Source: Isoetes taiwanensis (lineage: Eukaryota > Streptophyta > Lycopodiopsida > Isoetales > Isoetaceae). Taken from it: a stretch of DNA of 64,000 bases. The notes under the pieces are model-generated. The model did no database searches. It worked only from the letters and a program-made list of their open reading frames with translations, and was not told the origin of the DNA. The stretch spans positions 19,357,616 to 19,421,615 of the forward strand of contig JAJEKV010000016.1 of NCBI GenBank assembly GCA_021234155.1, in the 5' to 3' direction. The position numbers were made by a program, and so were the translations under genes. Each line of letters starts with the position of its first letter. The stretch's first letter is position 1. Below, one piece after another: positions 36,038 through 48,300 of the stretch.

Positions 36038-37646
36038 TATTATATACATTGTATGTTTTCAACTTGTAAAGCATATTAACATGCTACCTTATGTTCTTTT
36101 CAGGAAGAACCATGAGTAGTCTCATAACAAAATCTCTACGACCTATGTCGTGGTTACATAACCTATTCCATTTCTATGGAATAAAGCATCAACTTGTACA
36201 TCAATAGAGTGCCCATACACTCTTTTTACATGCTTTACCTAACTGAAAATAATACCAACAATTACTTTCTTTGACGCCACAACCCTTATTTGATTGCATG
36301 AATTCATCAAGTAATCAACCTAGGCTTAGACCGAAGTCTGGTCCAATTCGCACAATAGTGCACCTAGTGCAACACACCAGAACCTTCCAATTTTGACTCC
36401 CAGAGTTGATTGATTGTTTTGCAAAAAGGAAGGAACTATAGACAAATCAAAGGTCTATCTTGTCCGATCCCCAAGGCAAAATCCTGGTGAGGTCAGACGC
36501 AAGAATGTGCACAAAACCTTTGTGATAATAACTAAAATGATTACACATTCTTAAGTACCTTCAATGGACTTTTTTTTTTTGGCTCAAATGACCAACTCAT
36601 CCATCCCTTAACATCCCGGATGTTAAGTTAGGACCGAGTAACAATATGGCTGGTTTCAATTGCCCAGATATATATCTATATGGGATTATTGCCATCAAGG
36701 ATTCTACCACGTCCATAACTGTTCAAGACTCCCAGGGTCCTAATGGAAGCTCTGCTTCCAAAACACAATATTTAAATTGCGAAGTCCTAACATGTAGGAA
36801 CCAGCATGAAATTCACCTCAACAATTCCTAATTATTGTGAACTTCCAGCACGGACCCTAGGTCGAGCTCTATTAACTCCTCGAGTATATAATAACATAGT
36901 CGTCACCAACTCCTTACAAAAATTTGGTTAAGAGCTAACAAAGTTGGACGCAGTTCGTCTACCTCCCACCACTGAGCCTCGGGCTCCCCACGACGCAACT
37001 GCTTAGCATCATTAAAGTGCCAAAGGTAATTGGTCCACTTTCAAAGTGTACACGTAGCCAGCAAACCCAGTTGCAGTTTTGCAACACCCCGTGCTGCAGG
37101 CAAGGATCCCAGATCCTTTAGAGTAATAGCTTGGCTAATAATGGATAATAGTTAGCTAAGTTAATAATATTAACCTTAGGAACTATTAAAGTTATAAAAG
37201 GGTGGAATTAGAAACCCATTATCAGCCAGCAAGCTTCAACGTACTTGGATTCCGGCCTCTTTTTGGACGATCGATGCTCCTCGACCGCTTCACCAAATGC
37301 CCAAGGAGTCTTCTTTGCGAAGCTCGAAGCAAACAGAGCCTTCTGAGAAAACTGCAAAACGGCACCTCTTTTTCTTAGCTGCAAATCTGGGTTGCACTAA
37401 AGACTCTGCAGTAGCTTCCTGATTGCTTCTCAGGTCTCCAAGAAGTTACCTGGCAATTCTCAGGCTAAACTGAGCTTGTTTCATGAATTGCAGATGCACA
37501 AGCCCCCTTCTGGCTTGCAAGCGTAACTTGTTAAAGAGAACCCCGGCAACAACTCCAGTAAGTCTGAGGAATGATTCTCAGGCCAAAACACTGAGAACTA
37601 TGGATGCTCAGAGATCCTTCAACACAATCTGGCTCTGATACCAAAT
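36038..37646. other. Interior of LTR element B, right part: no gene recognised
   Basis: No coding region recognised. It ends in the primer-binding site complement GGCTCTGATACCAAAT at 37631-37646. Confidence 0.5.
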
Positions 37647-38296
37647 TGTCACAGCCTACAAATAGTAGGATCAGTTGCACTACCTTGAACTTCCCCTGAG
37701 TTCCCTGCAACCTTGAGTTCCCAGGAGAAATCTCCAATTGGCAAAGAAACCTTGGAGAATTACTCCTGAGAGATCAAGACGACCTCTAGCTATCTCCGAG
37801 AGACAATCTAACTCAGATCACAGCAGAAGAAGGGACAAGAAGGTTGAATCTGATCAAAGGAAAACTCCTTCTAATTTTCTTGTCCTGCTCTAAAGCCACC
37901 AATCTGCTTATATACTTAGCTCAGAGCTAATTTCGGCCTATAGAAAGGCCAGGGCCTTTTTTCCAACTCCAAATATCCAGCTTTAACATGGATTCGACCT
38001 CCTGTGCTAGATACGGCAGTCCCGGGCTGCGCGCGATCAGGAAAAGGGAATATTTCCCTTAAAAACACCCAACCAATGGGGTTCTGCCACGCGGACCCCT
38101 TATTTTAATGGTTAAGTGACTTTTAGTGATCTTTAACATTTATATTTAAATGTCATGTAGCATACGAAGTAAAAGCCATTTAAAAGAGTCCAACATTGCC
38201 CCTAGGTAGTAACGGCCATTTGGAATGTTCCCAGGCCATCGAGTGGCACTTCCAAGGCCAACTCGGGCGATCTCCCAGCTCTTAACAACTGTAACA
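37647..38296 (-). repeat. LTR of element B, right copy (complete)
   Basis: 650 bases; on the minus strand it starts TGTTACAGTTG and ends GGCTGTGACA. It abuts the 3' end of the DUF7869-type gene relic (38310). Confidence 0.85.
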
Positions 38297-38309
38297 CTCC
38301 ACCTAACTT

Positions 38310-40323
38310 AGGTAGCCATCCAACTTTGAGTTCATCAGAGGATATGTCAACTTGTCCCAATAATCCATGTACCTGTGTTCAATAATCTATCAATGCAAGG
38401 TTGGTATCATCAGGGTTATTTTTCCAATACTTTATGTATTCAGAAATGTCGTCCAATGTGCTTTGCAATGAATCCACCTCTGCAAAAGGCCTAAGAGCTT
38501 TTGGTTGACCCCAGGGAATCTTAGGTTTACCATTTCATCTTTGTGTCATATAGGTACTCCCTCATCTGGCCTCCATTTATCATCTGAAGGTCTCATCTTC
38601 CATTGCATTATTGGCTTATTTCCCATGACCCAGAAAGTGTACTGAAGAGGTCTAGATTGACCTTCCATATCAAGAGCATAACCTTCGATAAAATTCTTCC
38701 AATCAGGTACCTCTTGTATGATCAACCCTATAGGAGAAGGTGAAATGCATTCACTAAGAACTTCCATTAGTCTAGGAAGATTAGTCACAATTTGAGATTT
38801 CAACTGCGCACTATACTTTTCAAACAATGCATCCACATCCTCATGAGTATGTCCAGGCATTAAGAACCCTATATTCACTATTTCAAAGACACCCAACAGC
38901 TGTTAAATAAGATAGGAATGAGAACATATACTTGTTTTTATTCTGTCCAGCACAATTTCAAGTTGGAGGAGGAACTTTGGTGGTAGATCTCGAGGTTGGG
39001 GACGTGAACTTGAGGCTCCAACATGTTCAGAAGCACCTGACTCCCTAAACCTTGCCTTAGTAAACTTCTCTAAATTATTAGGTTTTCTATCCAACAATGC
39101 ACTGAAGAGTGGTTGGCTACCACTTCCAGGTCACCAGAATAACCACTCTCATAGTTCCTCAAGCACCTCATCACACTTCCAATATGAAAATCAGGATCAT
39201 CACTCCACAATTGCAAACTAAAATAGCCATAATAAATTGGCACCGAGCTATGCACTATTGCACCTGTCAGAGAGACTTGCATAGGATAAGCTCTATTGAT
39301 TTGCTTGGGTATGTAACTATATTGTGGCAAACAAGTCTTCGATTGATCGACCTTGTCATGTATAATACAAACGTAGTTATTGGGTTCCAAACATGATAAT
39401 GTTCTCCACATCCAATAAGTGGACCTACATCATAGTTGGTCTGTCATGTGATCTTTCATTATCTTAGCCCGTTGGCTTGGTTGCTTGGTCTTATCCAGAA
39501 TCTCTTTCAACTTAGCACACAAGTTGCACTTTGCAAAGTTGTTCGAAGTGTCTATAGTGACATGCTTGAAGTGCTTGCTCCATAGTCTACTGAAGCTGGG
39601 TTGAGATATTGCAGGTACCATTAGTTCTCGAAGCAAAGCATTCACTTCCTTCAATATGCTCTTCTGTGTACAATGGGATGGCAATCTCTTCTCGACAACT
39701 ATTTTTTCCTGTTGATCCTTCCTACTTTTATGTGGCATATTCTCAGCATTGAATTCAACATATTTATCAAAAACCTCCCTAGCATCTAGGATCCTAGAAG
39801 TTGGCCTCAACATGCCATTATTTTCATGTAATGCAATTTTGCTCCCCTTTGCATGACTTGCTTGCCAATTTTGCCAAGATGAAATTGGAATGCCATGAAT
39901 ATTTATCCATGCAACTTTATATATCCATGCCCCTAGAAGTGGGTATCTTTTTTTCTTTCGATATTTTTCATCTTGAAGTGCAAGCTCATGAATGGAGTTA
40001 TAAGTCCTCTCATCACAATCAATTTCAAACTTTTGAACACAATTAGCCCAACAACATTCCATTCCCCTTACCGTAGGCATAGCTTCACGTGAACAATCAC
40101 TACTTGACTTGGAACTCTTGCTAGGGTAATATTTCACTATTGAGAGTGCCCTCTTTTCTGAAAATGTGGTCTTGGCAGCGATTGGAGGTGCATTAAGAAA
40201 ATCAGTGTCATCCACAACCTCTGGCTCTGGTAAAAGGAAATCTCTTATAAACTCAATGCAGGTTATAGGCCATGGCGTGATGCATAAAACCTCCAATTGT
40301 TTAACACAAGCAGTGCAATCCAT
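38310..40323 (-). pseudogene. DUF7869-type putative transposase, frame-broken
   Basis: The start is probably the internal ATG at 40323 (MDCTACVKQLEVLC). The N-terminal part runs open to 39430 and includes C-W-x-N-C, KSILKEVNALLRELMVPAISQ and a Cys pair in FAKCNLCAKLKE. Next (39411-39070) comes IIHDKVDQSKT and VSLTGAIVHS...YYGYFSLQLW. A one-base loss shifts the frame just before NCAGQNKNKYMFSF (38934-38957). A further shift gives GFLMPGHTHEDVDALF (38831-38854), then IQEVPDWKNFI and, past 38546, WGQPKALRPFAEVDSL to 38310. The D-N-C-x-G-Q-N-K-N and G-H-T-H-x-D-x-D motifs are those I know from DUF7869 proteins, probably RNase H-fold transposases. At least three frame breaks and no visible TIRs. 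Confidence 0.68.
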
Positions 40324-42379
40324 AGAGCTAATGTGAAGATGAGGAGGATATAGCAAATGGAGCGCGCAAACAAAACCATAAACCAGGGAAGTCGAGACCA
40401 ACCGAATAGATAGAGTAGGAGCAAAAAATTGACACAACCGAATAGATGGAAAATAAGGAGCAAAAGAATCCAAAGAAGCCCGATGACCATACCAATGAAA
40501 TCTGGAAATAATAGAGACGCTGTGAAAAAACAACTGATATGGGCAACACATACAGGCGCACACCTTAACCAACCATGAGAAAAATCACGCAGTACCAAAA
40601 ACACATGATGCATAAGATGCAAAAGCTCAAGAACTCAAAATTGAAGCGCCAATAATGCGATTTAACATCCAAAGACGAAAGTTAGGGAGATGATGAACTT
40701 TAACAAAGTATTATTCTGTGCAAACACGACTAGAAGCGACAAACCAAGATAGCAAGAAAATGCAAAGATGATTAAACTCCAAGGGGACGAGCAAAATCTA
40801 GGACTACTACAGCCAGACCAGACAAAAGGTTTTATGGGCCTAAGTGCAAAAACCGAAAAATCCTTATTAACATCGTCCGCAAACCATGATAAAAAATGTG
40901 AATAACTAGAGATCATGGCAACAAAAATGAAATAACCTCAAATATAAGGAGTCAAATGCACCCACAAATGCACATGACAAAATGAGTACCGTAGAACAAA
41001 TTGGGATACAGTGCAAGACCCACCCACTCAATGCAGAACTCCGCAAAACCTTGAAAGATAGCACTAGGACCAATATCAGATGTGACCAGACCTAGTAATG
41101 AAAAAACTTGTAGGGGCGCACTAGAACATGAAGTGACAAGACACTTTACGAACCCATGCTCAAGTATAAGATAGTATGCATACAGTCGTGAAATGTAATT
41201 ACCGTCACAATGTGTAAATCATTGCATATCATGCGATCAAACCTCGATCCAAAACAAGAGAAGTTAGAATAATTTCAAAAATGAAGGTTCCTTACTGGGC
41301 CATATTTATTATCCTTGTTCATGTATGAGCACCAAACGTTCAAAACGAATATTAATAAAGGATTTCTAAAAAACAACAACGCGTATCAAAAAATAAAGCA
41401 AAACAGTAACAAACAAGGAAATAATCAGTCAAAAGCATCCAAACCTCCAAAAACCAATTAGAATACGTACACATACATCATACGAAGGATAGGCGAGTGC
41501 AAGATACAAATATACAACCATAGAATAAGTGTGACACAAATAACCCATGAATCTACATGCACCATACCACCTCAGGTATCTAGACAATTAGAACAAGTGC
41601 CGCATAAAGATGCTTACTAACATGAAAAGTGCATAGCCACAACTCCAGGCTAGACCTAGTATTCTAACCAAATGGCGATAAATAAAAGAGGGCAAAATGA
41701 AACCCATGAAACCGCTTCAAGTTCAAGACACTTTAATAAAATAACGCACCTGATGCATGCGGCCACAAGTAATTCGAACGACGTATTAAACCATGGAAGA
41801 ACCTAATCCAAATGAGAAGCTTAAAGACTGTAACTGCTGCCGCACAAATTTGGGATTGAATCAAAAGGATGTTGATCGAAGAAGCCACTATAAGTTCAAG
41901 ATGAAGGATCTGCCTGAAAAAACTATCTTGGATTGCAACGACTCCAAAGAACTGTGTCTAGCTGACCCAGCACCCCAATCAAGCTCCACCGATAAGAGGG
42001 TTGCAACCCAGTAATCCAGCCAGGCATAGGCACAAGGAATTCCAGACGACACATGAAGGCAAAAACTATGGGATGGATCCTCCCATGTCGTCAATATACT
42101 AGATGCTCCAGGGTCAATATACTAGATGCTCGAGCCAGAAAGACAGCACCCACAAAAGAACCAGGCAATCTGATAGAGTACCAAAGCATGGTGCAGGGAA
42201 TGAGGGAAACTAGTAGGCTAGAAGAGAAGGAGAAAACTAGCAGAAAACTAGCTCAAGAGAACGCCGATGAGGAAGAAGTAGAAGAAACACGTATACAAAG
42301 GAAAAAGGGGCTCAAAATAGCAGATGACGTCCCTTGCCAAAGAATGGCAGTTCTATTGCTTCGCAATAGAACCTTGACA
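40324..42379. other. AT-rich stretch without recognised genes
   Basis: A-rich on + (T-rich on -) from 40580 to 41780, perhaps the 5' flank and leader of the DUF7869-type gene. A + frame at 41793-42011 (MEEPNPNEKLKDCNCC) matches nothing I know. Confidence 0.4.
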
Positions 42380-43702
42380 TCGTCAAGTAAAATAGTCAAA
42401 TCCTGGCCTTTTACTGAACCTTTCATTTTAAATAACCATGTTTCTGGAGACCCTGTATCTACTTCTGGCAAATTCTTTAGGTATGCAATTTGCAGTTTCT
42501 CTTTTTCTTGCTTAATAGCTGCGAGCTTTCCTTTATTCCTTTCTTCACCTTCCCTGGAAGTTTTGTGGTCTGTCCTCCACATGTTGTGATTGAGCAACCT
42601 GTCTTTCTTTGGGCAGCGTCTCTTTGAACTATACCTTCTTTACATTCTTATCTACTGAAGCTGTATTCTTTGGACAGTTGGATTGGTAAATGCGGTCCTC
42701 CACAAATATAACATCCAGTCTTTGGTGCCTTCTGTCCATTATTTGAGCGTTTTCCATTCCTTCCATTGAACCTTGTCTTACGCTCATCGCGACCTCTTTT
42801 ATTTTTCTTATCCCTTTTATTTTTAAATTTTTCACGCTTCAGTCTTTTTTGCTCCCGAAAAGGCGCTCCTTCCCAAATAACTAATTTGCGGGTCTTGGAA
42901 TTTATTTTCGTTCTGCAGCTCTTGCTTTCTTAATTGCATCTTCCATATTGACTGGTTCAATAAGATCTAGCTCTGCAAATATTTCTTCTCTTAACCCATT
43001 CACAAACATTTTTAAAAGTTCATTTTCACTCAAGTTTCTAACTTATGAACCCAAATGACTGAATTTCATGTAATAATCAGACACAGTTTCTCCATCATCC
43101 TGTTTAACAAGATCCCACTCTTTTTGCAATATCCTATGATAATTTGCAGGCAAGTAATGGGCTTCGAATGCACTACGGAATACTGTCTATGAGTTAACCT
43201 CAAGCTGCATCAATCTACGGCCTTGCCACCAAACTTGTGCTTGCTCATCCAGATAAGTGTCTATGGCTTGCAGTTTCTCTTGTTCAGTTGCGTTAACCTT
43301 GTCAAAGAACTTCTCCCAAATTCCCAGAAAACTTATCACTTGCTTAACAGCTAATCCACCAGTAAAGTTAGGAGCCTTGTCCTTTTTATTTTGAGAGTCA
43401 GTTTTTGTAGCCATCAGAGGATCTAGATTGGTGTTAAATGGTAGCGGATTTTCAGGTGGTGGTGGATTAGTAGGTGGGGAATCTCTGGGTAGTGGAGGTT
43501 GCTGAACATTACTGGATAAAAATCCATAAAGTAGAGTGATCTGCTCTAGTTTATGCTGATAATCCCCGGGAGATGTAGGCAATGGCTATCTGAATAGCAA
43601 TGAAATCAGCAGTTCTTAATGCCTGCTGGTACTGGTTTTCAGGAATATTAAAATGATGAGCCATCGCCACAAATTCTAGGATAGGCTGGCTCTGATACAA
43701 AA
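42380..43702 (-). pseudogene. Ty3/gypsy gag and protease start, with primer site
   Basis: The primer-site-like GGCTCTGATACA (43688-43699, complement of TGTATCAGAGCC) lies 23 bases before the gag ATG at 43665 (MAHHFNIPENQYQQAL). The gag core includes APNFTGGLAVKQVISFLGIW and AIDTYLDEQAQVWWQGRR (43582-43187), the usual gypsy gag pattern. A zinc knuckle follows near 42700 in two frames (CYICGGPH, then SNCPKN), and a protease start reads KGSVKGQDLTILLD (about 42440-42390), where the sequence stops matching. The rest of pol is missing. The LTR expected to the right of 43703 is not recognisable because a DNA-transposon relic begins within 100 bases. Confidence 0.72.
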
Positions 43703-43798
43703 AATGATTCGAGATAGTTTCATGGAAGTTATTTCTTATATTCGCAAGGTAATCTAAGCCTGAATACGTTGATCCTAAGCCACTGCCCCAAGCTGGCG

Positions 43799-44845
43799 TT
43801 AAGTCGTAACAAATTCAAGGGCTTCAGTAAAATTGCGGTTACCGTTATGAGGCTCTGCATGAAGATGCTGCAGTGCATATGTGTGCCTACAATTTCTAAA
43901 TGCTTCTTTAAAAGGTCTAAAGCATGAAACAATGACTTGTTGAGCAGGCAAGTTTATAATTTGAATACCAATTGAAGATGCATATCTCAGAGTTTCAACT
44001 GCTAAGTGGTTGCCATGTCCATCCAGAATATTCAAAAAGAGGATTTTCCAATGATACACCTCCTAGAACCTTGCTTTTGAATTGATCCAGCCAATCTCGT
44101 AAAAGAGCATTGGTCATCCAAGCCTTTGGTTGCATTGCTATAACGGCATCAGGCTCACAACCATCAATATAATCCTCTCGTGCCCTCTTCCTTATCAAAA
44201 AATAAAGAGAAGGCAATGTGACGCCAGAAGCAGAAACACAATAGCAAACAGTTAACCACTCTCTATTTTTCATTGTTCTTTCAGAAATTTGTTGTTCTCC
44301 TCTTTGACCTATTACTCTAACACATGTTTCTTTCCTTGCTTGAATTCCAGATTCATCCACATTCCATATGCGAGATGCATCAAAGTTAAAAGTCTTATAT
44401 ATTTCATCCAGATCATGGTAAAATGCATCTACATTCATTGGTGATACGACAATAGCCCTTGCATTATCAACAACTCGTGTTCTTCTCAAAGCCAATTTGG
44501 GATGCCTCCCTTTAAAACATTTCCACCATTTCATACCTGGCATACCACCCTCTCCCGTCGCATCCGAACTGTAACTCCTATTCCATCTGCTACCATCTGT
44601 AAGCAACAAATGATAATATTATCTTCTTCCACATGAGTCAGAACCTTAGGTCTCTTACCATGATTTACCTTTGAGATGTCAAATAGATAGTTCCTAAGAG
44701 TTGTATGAGGCATTCCATGCTTCTTGTCTATCTTTCCCGCATCGGCCTCCAAATTTGCTGCATCCAGTTGTTCTTTGGTCCATGACCCTCTTTTCATGTT
44801 TCTGACTTTCTTTATGGTTGGAACAGAAGGTGGAGATGCTTGCAC
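43799..44845 (-). pseudogene. Pogo/CENP-B-like (DDE_1) transposase relic
   Basis: The N-terminal frame (44845-44531) has a psq-type helix-turn-helix: RGSWTKEQLDAANLEAD and KKHGMPHTTLRNYL. After a frame change the catalytic part reads GMPGMKWWKCFKGRHP, then the first Asp in RIWNVDESGI, TVCYCVSASGVTLPSLYF, and the second Asp in NILDGHGNHLAV. The third acidic residue, normally in a LQPLD motif after LPAH, is missing: the sequence jumps from NLPAQ to VIVSCFRPFKEAFR, consistent with a deletion of about 19 bases. It is therefore inactive. The family makes TA target duplications; I could not define ends. Confidence 0.82.
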
Positions 44846-46496
44846 ATGATTTTTTACACCTTATCGAGGCCATTGAGGCACAGGATCAATTTGGGGATCA
44901 TCAATATGTTCAGCAGAGAGAATGGCACGCTTCCTGAGATTTCTAAACAGCATGGTGCTATAGGGGATGATGGTAAAGGAATTAAGAAAAGCTTGAACTA
45001 TGAGAAAAGCAAGAAGCTATGAACCTATATAAGCTCTAAAGAAGAGGGAAATATTGAAAGACAGGGAAAACAAAATCAAAATCATATGGACCATGTGGTT
45101 AGATAGTTGTCGCAACAACAATCCTTCATAGAAATGCATCTCTAGCGTCTGCAAGTAAGAAGGAGGGCTTTTTTTGAGGAAAAGGATGCCAATACCATTG
45201 AAAATTTTTGCATGCTCCTGGAAAACTTCAAAAACATTTAAATCATTGTTAGAGGCATTCAAAAATGATTAACCACCATTGCAAATAGGGTAAAGAACAA
45301 CACCACAGGGGTAAATCATGCACCAAGAACCATAAAATCAATGTGCCATAAACGGAGATGGGTTGCACCGCGACAGACCATAAACGGACAACATTCTGCC
45401 AATTCGAGCACCGAATAGAGGCGCTCTGTGAGCTATGTTATGTCGGAATGATCCATATTAGGGTTTCGTTGGAGCCATAAAAGGTGGTGACATGCAAAAG
45501 TGGGGACCGCTTCAATAAGGGCCACCCTACTCTAGTCTAAAACATTTCTGATTGGTTGGCTCACCTGTGCGTTTGAGAAAGGCAGTGGCTCTAGTCTAAA
45601 ACATTTCGGATTGGTTGGTTCACCTATGCATTTGAGAAAGGCAGTGGCTGATAATGGCGTGGAAACAGTGTAATACAATTATATAGGTTTGGATAAGAAT
45701 AATAATTCTCATCAATCCATGATCATAGTGTTCATGTTTTTAAGCAGCCATTAAGGTTTCAAGGAAATACGCAACGATACTAAAAGAGGATATGTATTTG
45801 ATCATTTACTTGACCATCTAGAACAGTACTCGAGTACATGCAAATTTGTGTTTATTATGATCTCGAAAGCCAGTTGAATTGCCTAGTTCGTGCAATTTGC
45901 AAAATAGTTTGCAATAGTTGTAAGGGATATTTATGGATCTAATTACTAATGCAAGAATTTGCCTCTTTAGTGCTTAAACATATATTGTATGATCTAGTAA
46001 ATGATTGCTAATATATTCATCTCCATTGTTGCTATGGGATGTAAGATTTCATTTTGCATTAAGAGACGTGAGCCCACTCAACCATCTCCATTGTTGTTAT
46101 GGGATGTAAGGTTTTATTTTGCATTAAGAAGCCCATTCGACCATCTTTTGTTAGTCCATTCAACCATCTCGCATTAAGATGTAAGGTTCTATTTTGCATT
46201 AAGAAGCCCATTCGACCATCTCTTGTTAGTCCATTCGACCGTCTCTTGTATGTTAGTTTATTATAGGTCTTTCTATTCAATTCATGGCCATTCTGTTCAA
46301 TTCATGGCCTTTCTGTTAGTCAATTGGCTGACCCTTAATATGTCGCTGAAAATAAAATAACTACATGCGTAATTTACTCAAATATGTCACTGAAGTCCAC
46401 AATCTCATTTATGATCTTATAAACACGAGACATGACTACATCATGACCACAAACTTACATATACACATTTTATATTTGGCAAGCATATACTCTAAC
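44846..46496. repeat. Intergenic region with two tandem repeats
   Basis: 45531-45648 is a 59-bp tandem duplication (TCTAGTCTAAAACATTTC...). 46020-46255 holds several imperfect copies of GGATGTAAGGTTTTATTTTGC, ATTAAGAAGCCCATTCGACC and CTTGTTAGTCC. No coding region is recognised. The 3' UTR of the bicupin gene probably lies just below 46497. Confidence 0.6.
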
Positions 46497-48178
46497 CTAC
46501 ATATAACTATGTCCTCCTTGCTCTTGAGAACGAGCACTCCAAAAAAATATAGTATCATCGTGGAGGTGACCAGTTTGAATTTGGCATGCTGTTTTCAGTG
46601 TAGAATTGAAAGCAGCAGCAAGAAGCTCGGCTGGAATTCCCCCCAACTCAGACTTGGAACCGGCGAGCTGATGAAGAGTAACATCTTCTCCAATGTGAAG
46701 GCAAATCACTTCCATACTAGCATCTTCGCTCATCTACTCAAGCAACACTAGGATTCAATATGGCAACAAAACAAGCAAGAACACCTGGGAGAAAATGAAC
46801 TACATGATACTAAATCTGTAAAAGACATCAAAGAGAGATTCCTTACCAAAACATAGGGATGCATAGCAGGTACAACAAAGATATCCCCCTCCTTCAACAC
46901 CTCATTCAACATAAGGTCTCCATTAGGAGATATTATCTGTGCCCTTCCTTCTCCCTTTATCACATGCATCACTTGACCTTGGCTTTTCATCCATTGCGGA
47001 CTCAACATCGCGCCCGAACTCAGCCCTACCATCATGGCTCCCATATCTACCTCCTTTAGCACCTTCAGCTTGTTTGCATTCAAAATGGTCATCCATCCAG
47101 CCCTCACACTTATATCAGGTCTGGATGTCCTCATATTGTATGCATAATTACCAGACATGTCATTATGCCTCAAGGGACCTAGTTCCTGCATGAAAATTAA
47201 TGTTATTAGTAACTTCAAATGCTTTCCTAAAACTAACTTTGTATTGCAAGACGCAAGAGGGCTGCAAAACCTGCTGAATTTGAGCGAATGCAGTAGAATT
47301 TTGAAACTCAAGCAAGTCCTTGATTCTTCTAACCTCCTCTTCTTCCAAATCCCACATGGCACCTAATATCTCCTTGCTAAAACCTCGAAGAAGATTAGGC
47401 AAGTAAAAGGATTGATACTTCCTGAATGGTCCATGGGCATTTGCAATGCAAATGGATCTGAACTCTGTGTCTGCAGAATTCCAAAGCCAACTAACCCAGC
47501 CAGAAGGTATGGCCAACACATCACCTACTGCAAGATACCTGTAGTATTGCCACAAAGGTTCAACACTTCTACATCACAAGAAGCACTCAAGCATATAAAC
47601 CAAGAGGATAACAAATGATCAGAAGAAGCGTTCAAGCATATAAACCAAGGGGATAACAAATGATCACAAGAAGCGTTCACGCATACAAACCAAGAGGATA
47701 ACAAATGATAACAAGAAGCGTTCAAGCATATAAACCAAGAGGATAACAAATGATAAGTGAAGGACAGATGAAAGCATAATCAGATGAAAGCATAATAAAA
47801 TTACTTACCTAATATACAGATTGTTTTTGAACAGAAACAAAACACATACCTCACATTGGTGGGCATGCCGGAAGGATGCAACAAGCCTGCGGTTGCGTGA
47901 CCTTGTGAAACATAGCAGATACTATCAAGATCTCCATACATGGGTGTGAAGATTCCGCCAGACCTCAGCTTCAAGAGAGATATGTCCCCATTAAAATGCC
48001 GAAGAGCCGGAGTGTCCTGGGGCCATGTTAGCAGAGATCCCACTTTGGTTTTAACCTCATGCTCTGGTTTGGGCAGCAGCAGAGCTGATTCAGATTGAAA
48101 GCGCTTTTCCGCAGCGATTGCTTCAAGTCCGGCAAGCAGGAGGATGCAGAGGAGCATGGAGATACCCGGATTCGCCAT
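46497..48178 (-). CDS. Secreted bicupin, 11S/7S seed-globulin-like, four exons
   Basis: Exons on the minus strand: 48178-47850, 47538-47271, 47185-46847, 46733-46497. All three introns have GT...AG borders, and the spliced length is 1173 bases, giving 390 aa plus stop, in frame throughout. The first ~25 residues (MANPGISMLLCILLLAGLEAIAA) are a signal peptide. Cupin 1 spans exons 1-2 (GIFTPMYGDLDSICYVSQG; VGDVLAIPSGWVSWLWN), without the His ligands of germins. Cupin 2 is in exons 3-4 (GAMLSPQWMKSQGQVMHVI; EGDIFVVPAMHPYVL), followed by HQLAGSKSELGGIPAELLAAAF, which matches 11S-type globulins. The Asn-Gly cleavage site of legumins is not evident, and the length is close to short globulin-like cupins. 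It is the only apparently intact host gene here. Likely destination is the secretory pathway, perhaps storage vacuoles. Upstream motifs suggest maturation-type regulation. Confidence 0.87.
47578..47757 (+). repeat. 45-bp minisatellite, four units, in intron 1 of the bicupin gene
   Basis: AAGAAGC-TTCAAGCATATAAACC-type units start at 47578, 47623, 47668 and 47713, exactly 45 bases apart. It is intronic given the splice sites at 47849 and 47539. The period is a multiple of three, which creates a spurious minus-strand frame. Confidence 0.9.
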
Positions 48179-48300
48179 TGCAAGTAGCTCTGTGGGCAAT
48201 CAGTGATCTATGGGTACTTATACACTGTGTAGAAGTGGCCATGCATATCTCTGCGATTAATGGCCGCCTCCATGCGTCCATCTAGCATGCAACATTCTGG
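48179..48300 (-). promoter_or_regulatory. Bicupin core promoter with TATA box and two RY motifs
   Basis: A TATAAG sequence on the minus strand (48217-48222) lies about 40 bases before the ATG, implying a very short leader. RY cores CATGCA occur at 48240-48245 and 48286-48291. RY motifs are bound by B3 factors (ABI3/FUS3/LEC2 type) in seed-globulin promoters. The promoter assignment is inference from position and motifs. Confidence 0.55.

Larger units (their letters stand above)
29468..38296 (-). mobile_element. LTR retrotransposon B, decayed, containing Helitron 2
   Basis: The right LTR (37647-38296, 650 bp, TGTCACAGCC...CTGTAACA) is preceded by the complement of ATTTGGTATCAGAGCC (37631-37646), a tRNA-Met-type primer site, so the element reads on the minus strand. 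The left LTR (29468-29832) matches the last ~370 bases of the right one and is truncated. It is followed by the complement of a polypurine tract (29833-29853). The interior (29833-32922 and 36038-37646) has no recognisable gag or pol, so the superfamily is unknown. It may be a non-autonomous or very old element. Confidence 0.75.

Noticed and set aside
40324-40572. Long N-terminal extension of the DUF7869-type protein starting at 40572.
   Set aside because: It is a low-complexity hydrophobic translation of T-rich DNA; the internal Met at 40323 begins protein-like sequence.
47525-47749. Minus-strand frame of 15-residue repeats (LLSSWFICLNASC type) as a real protein.
   Set aside because: It is the translation of the intronic 45-bp minisatellite.
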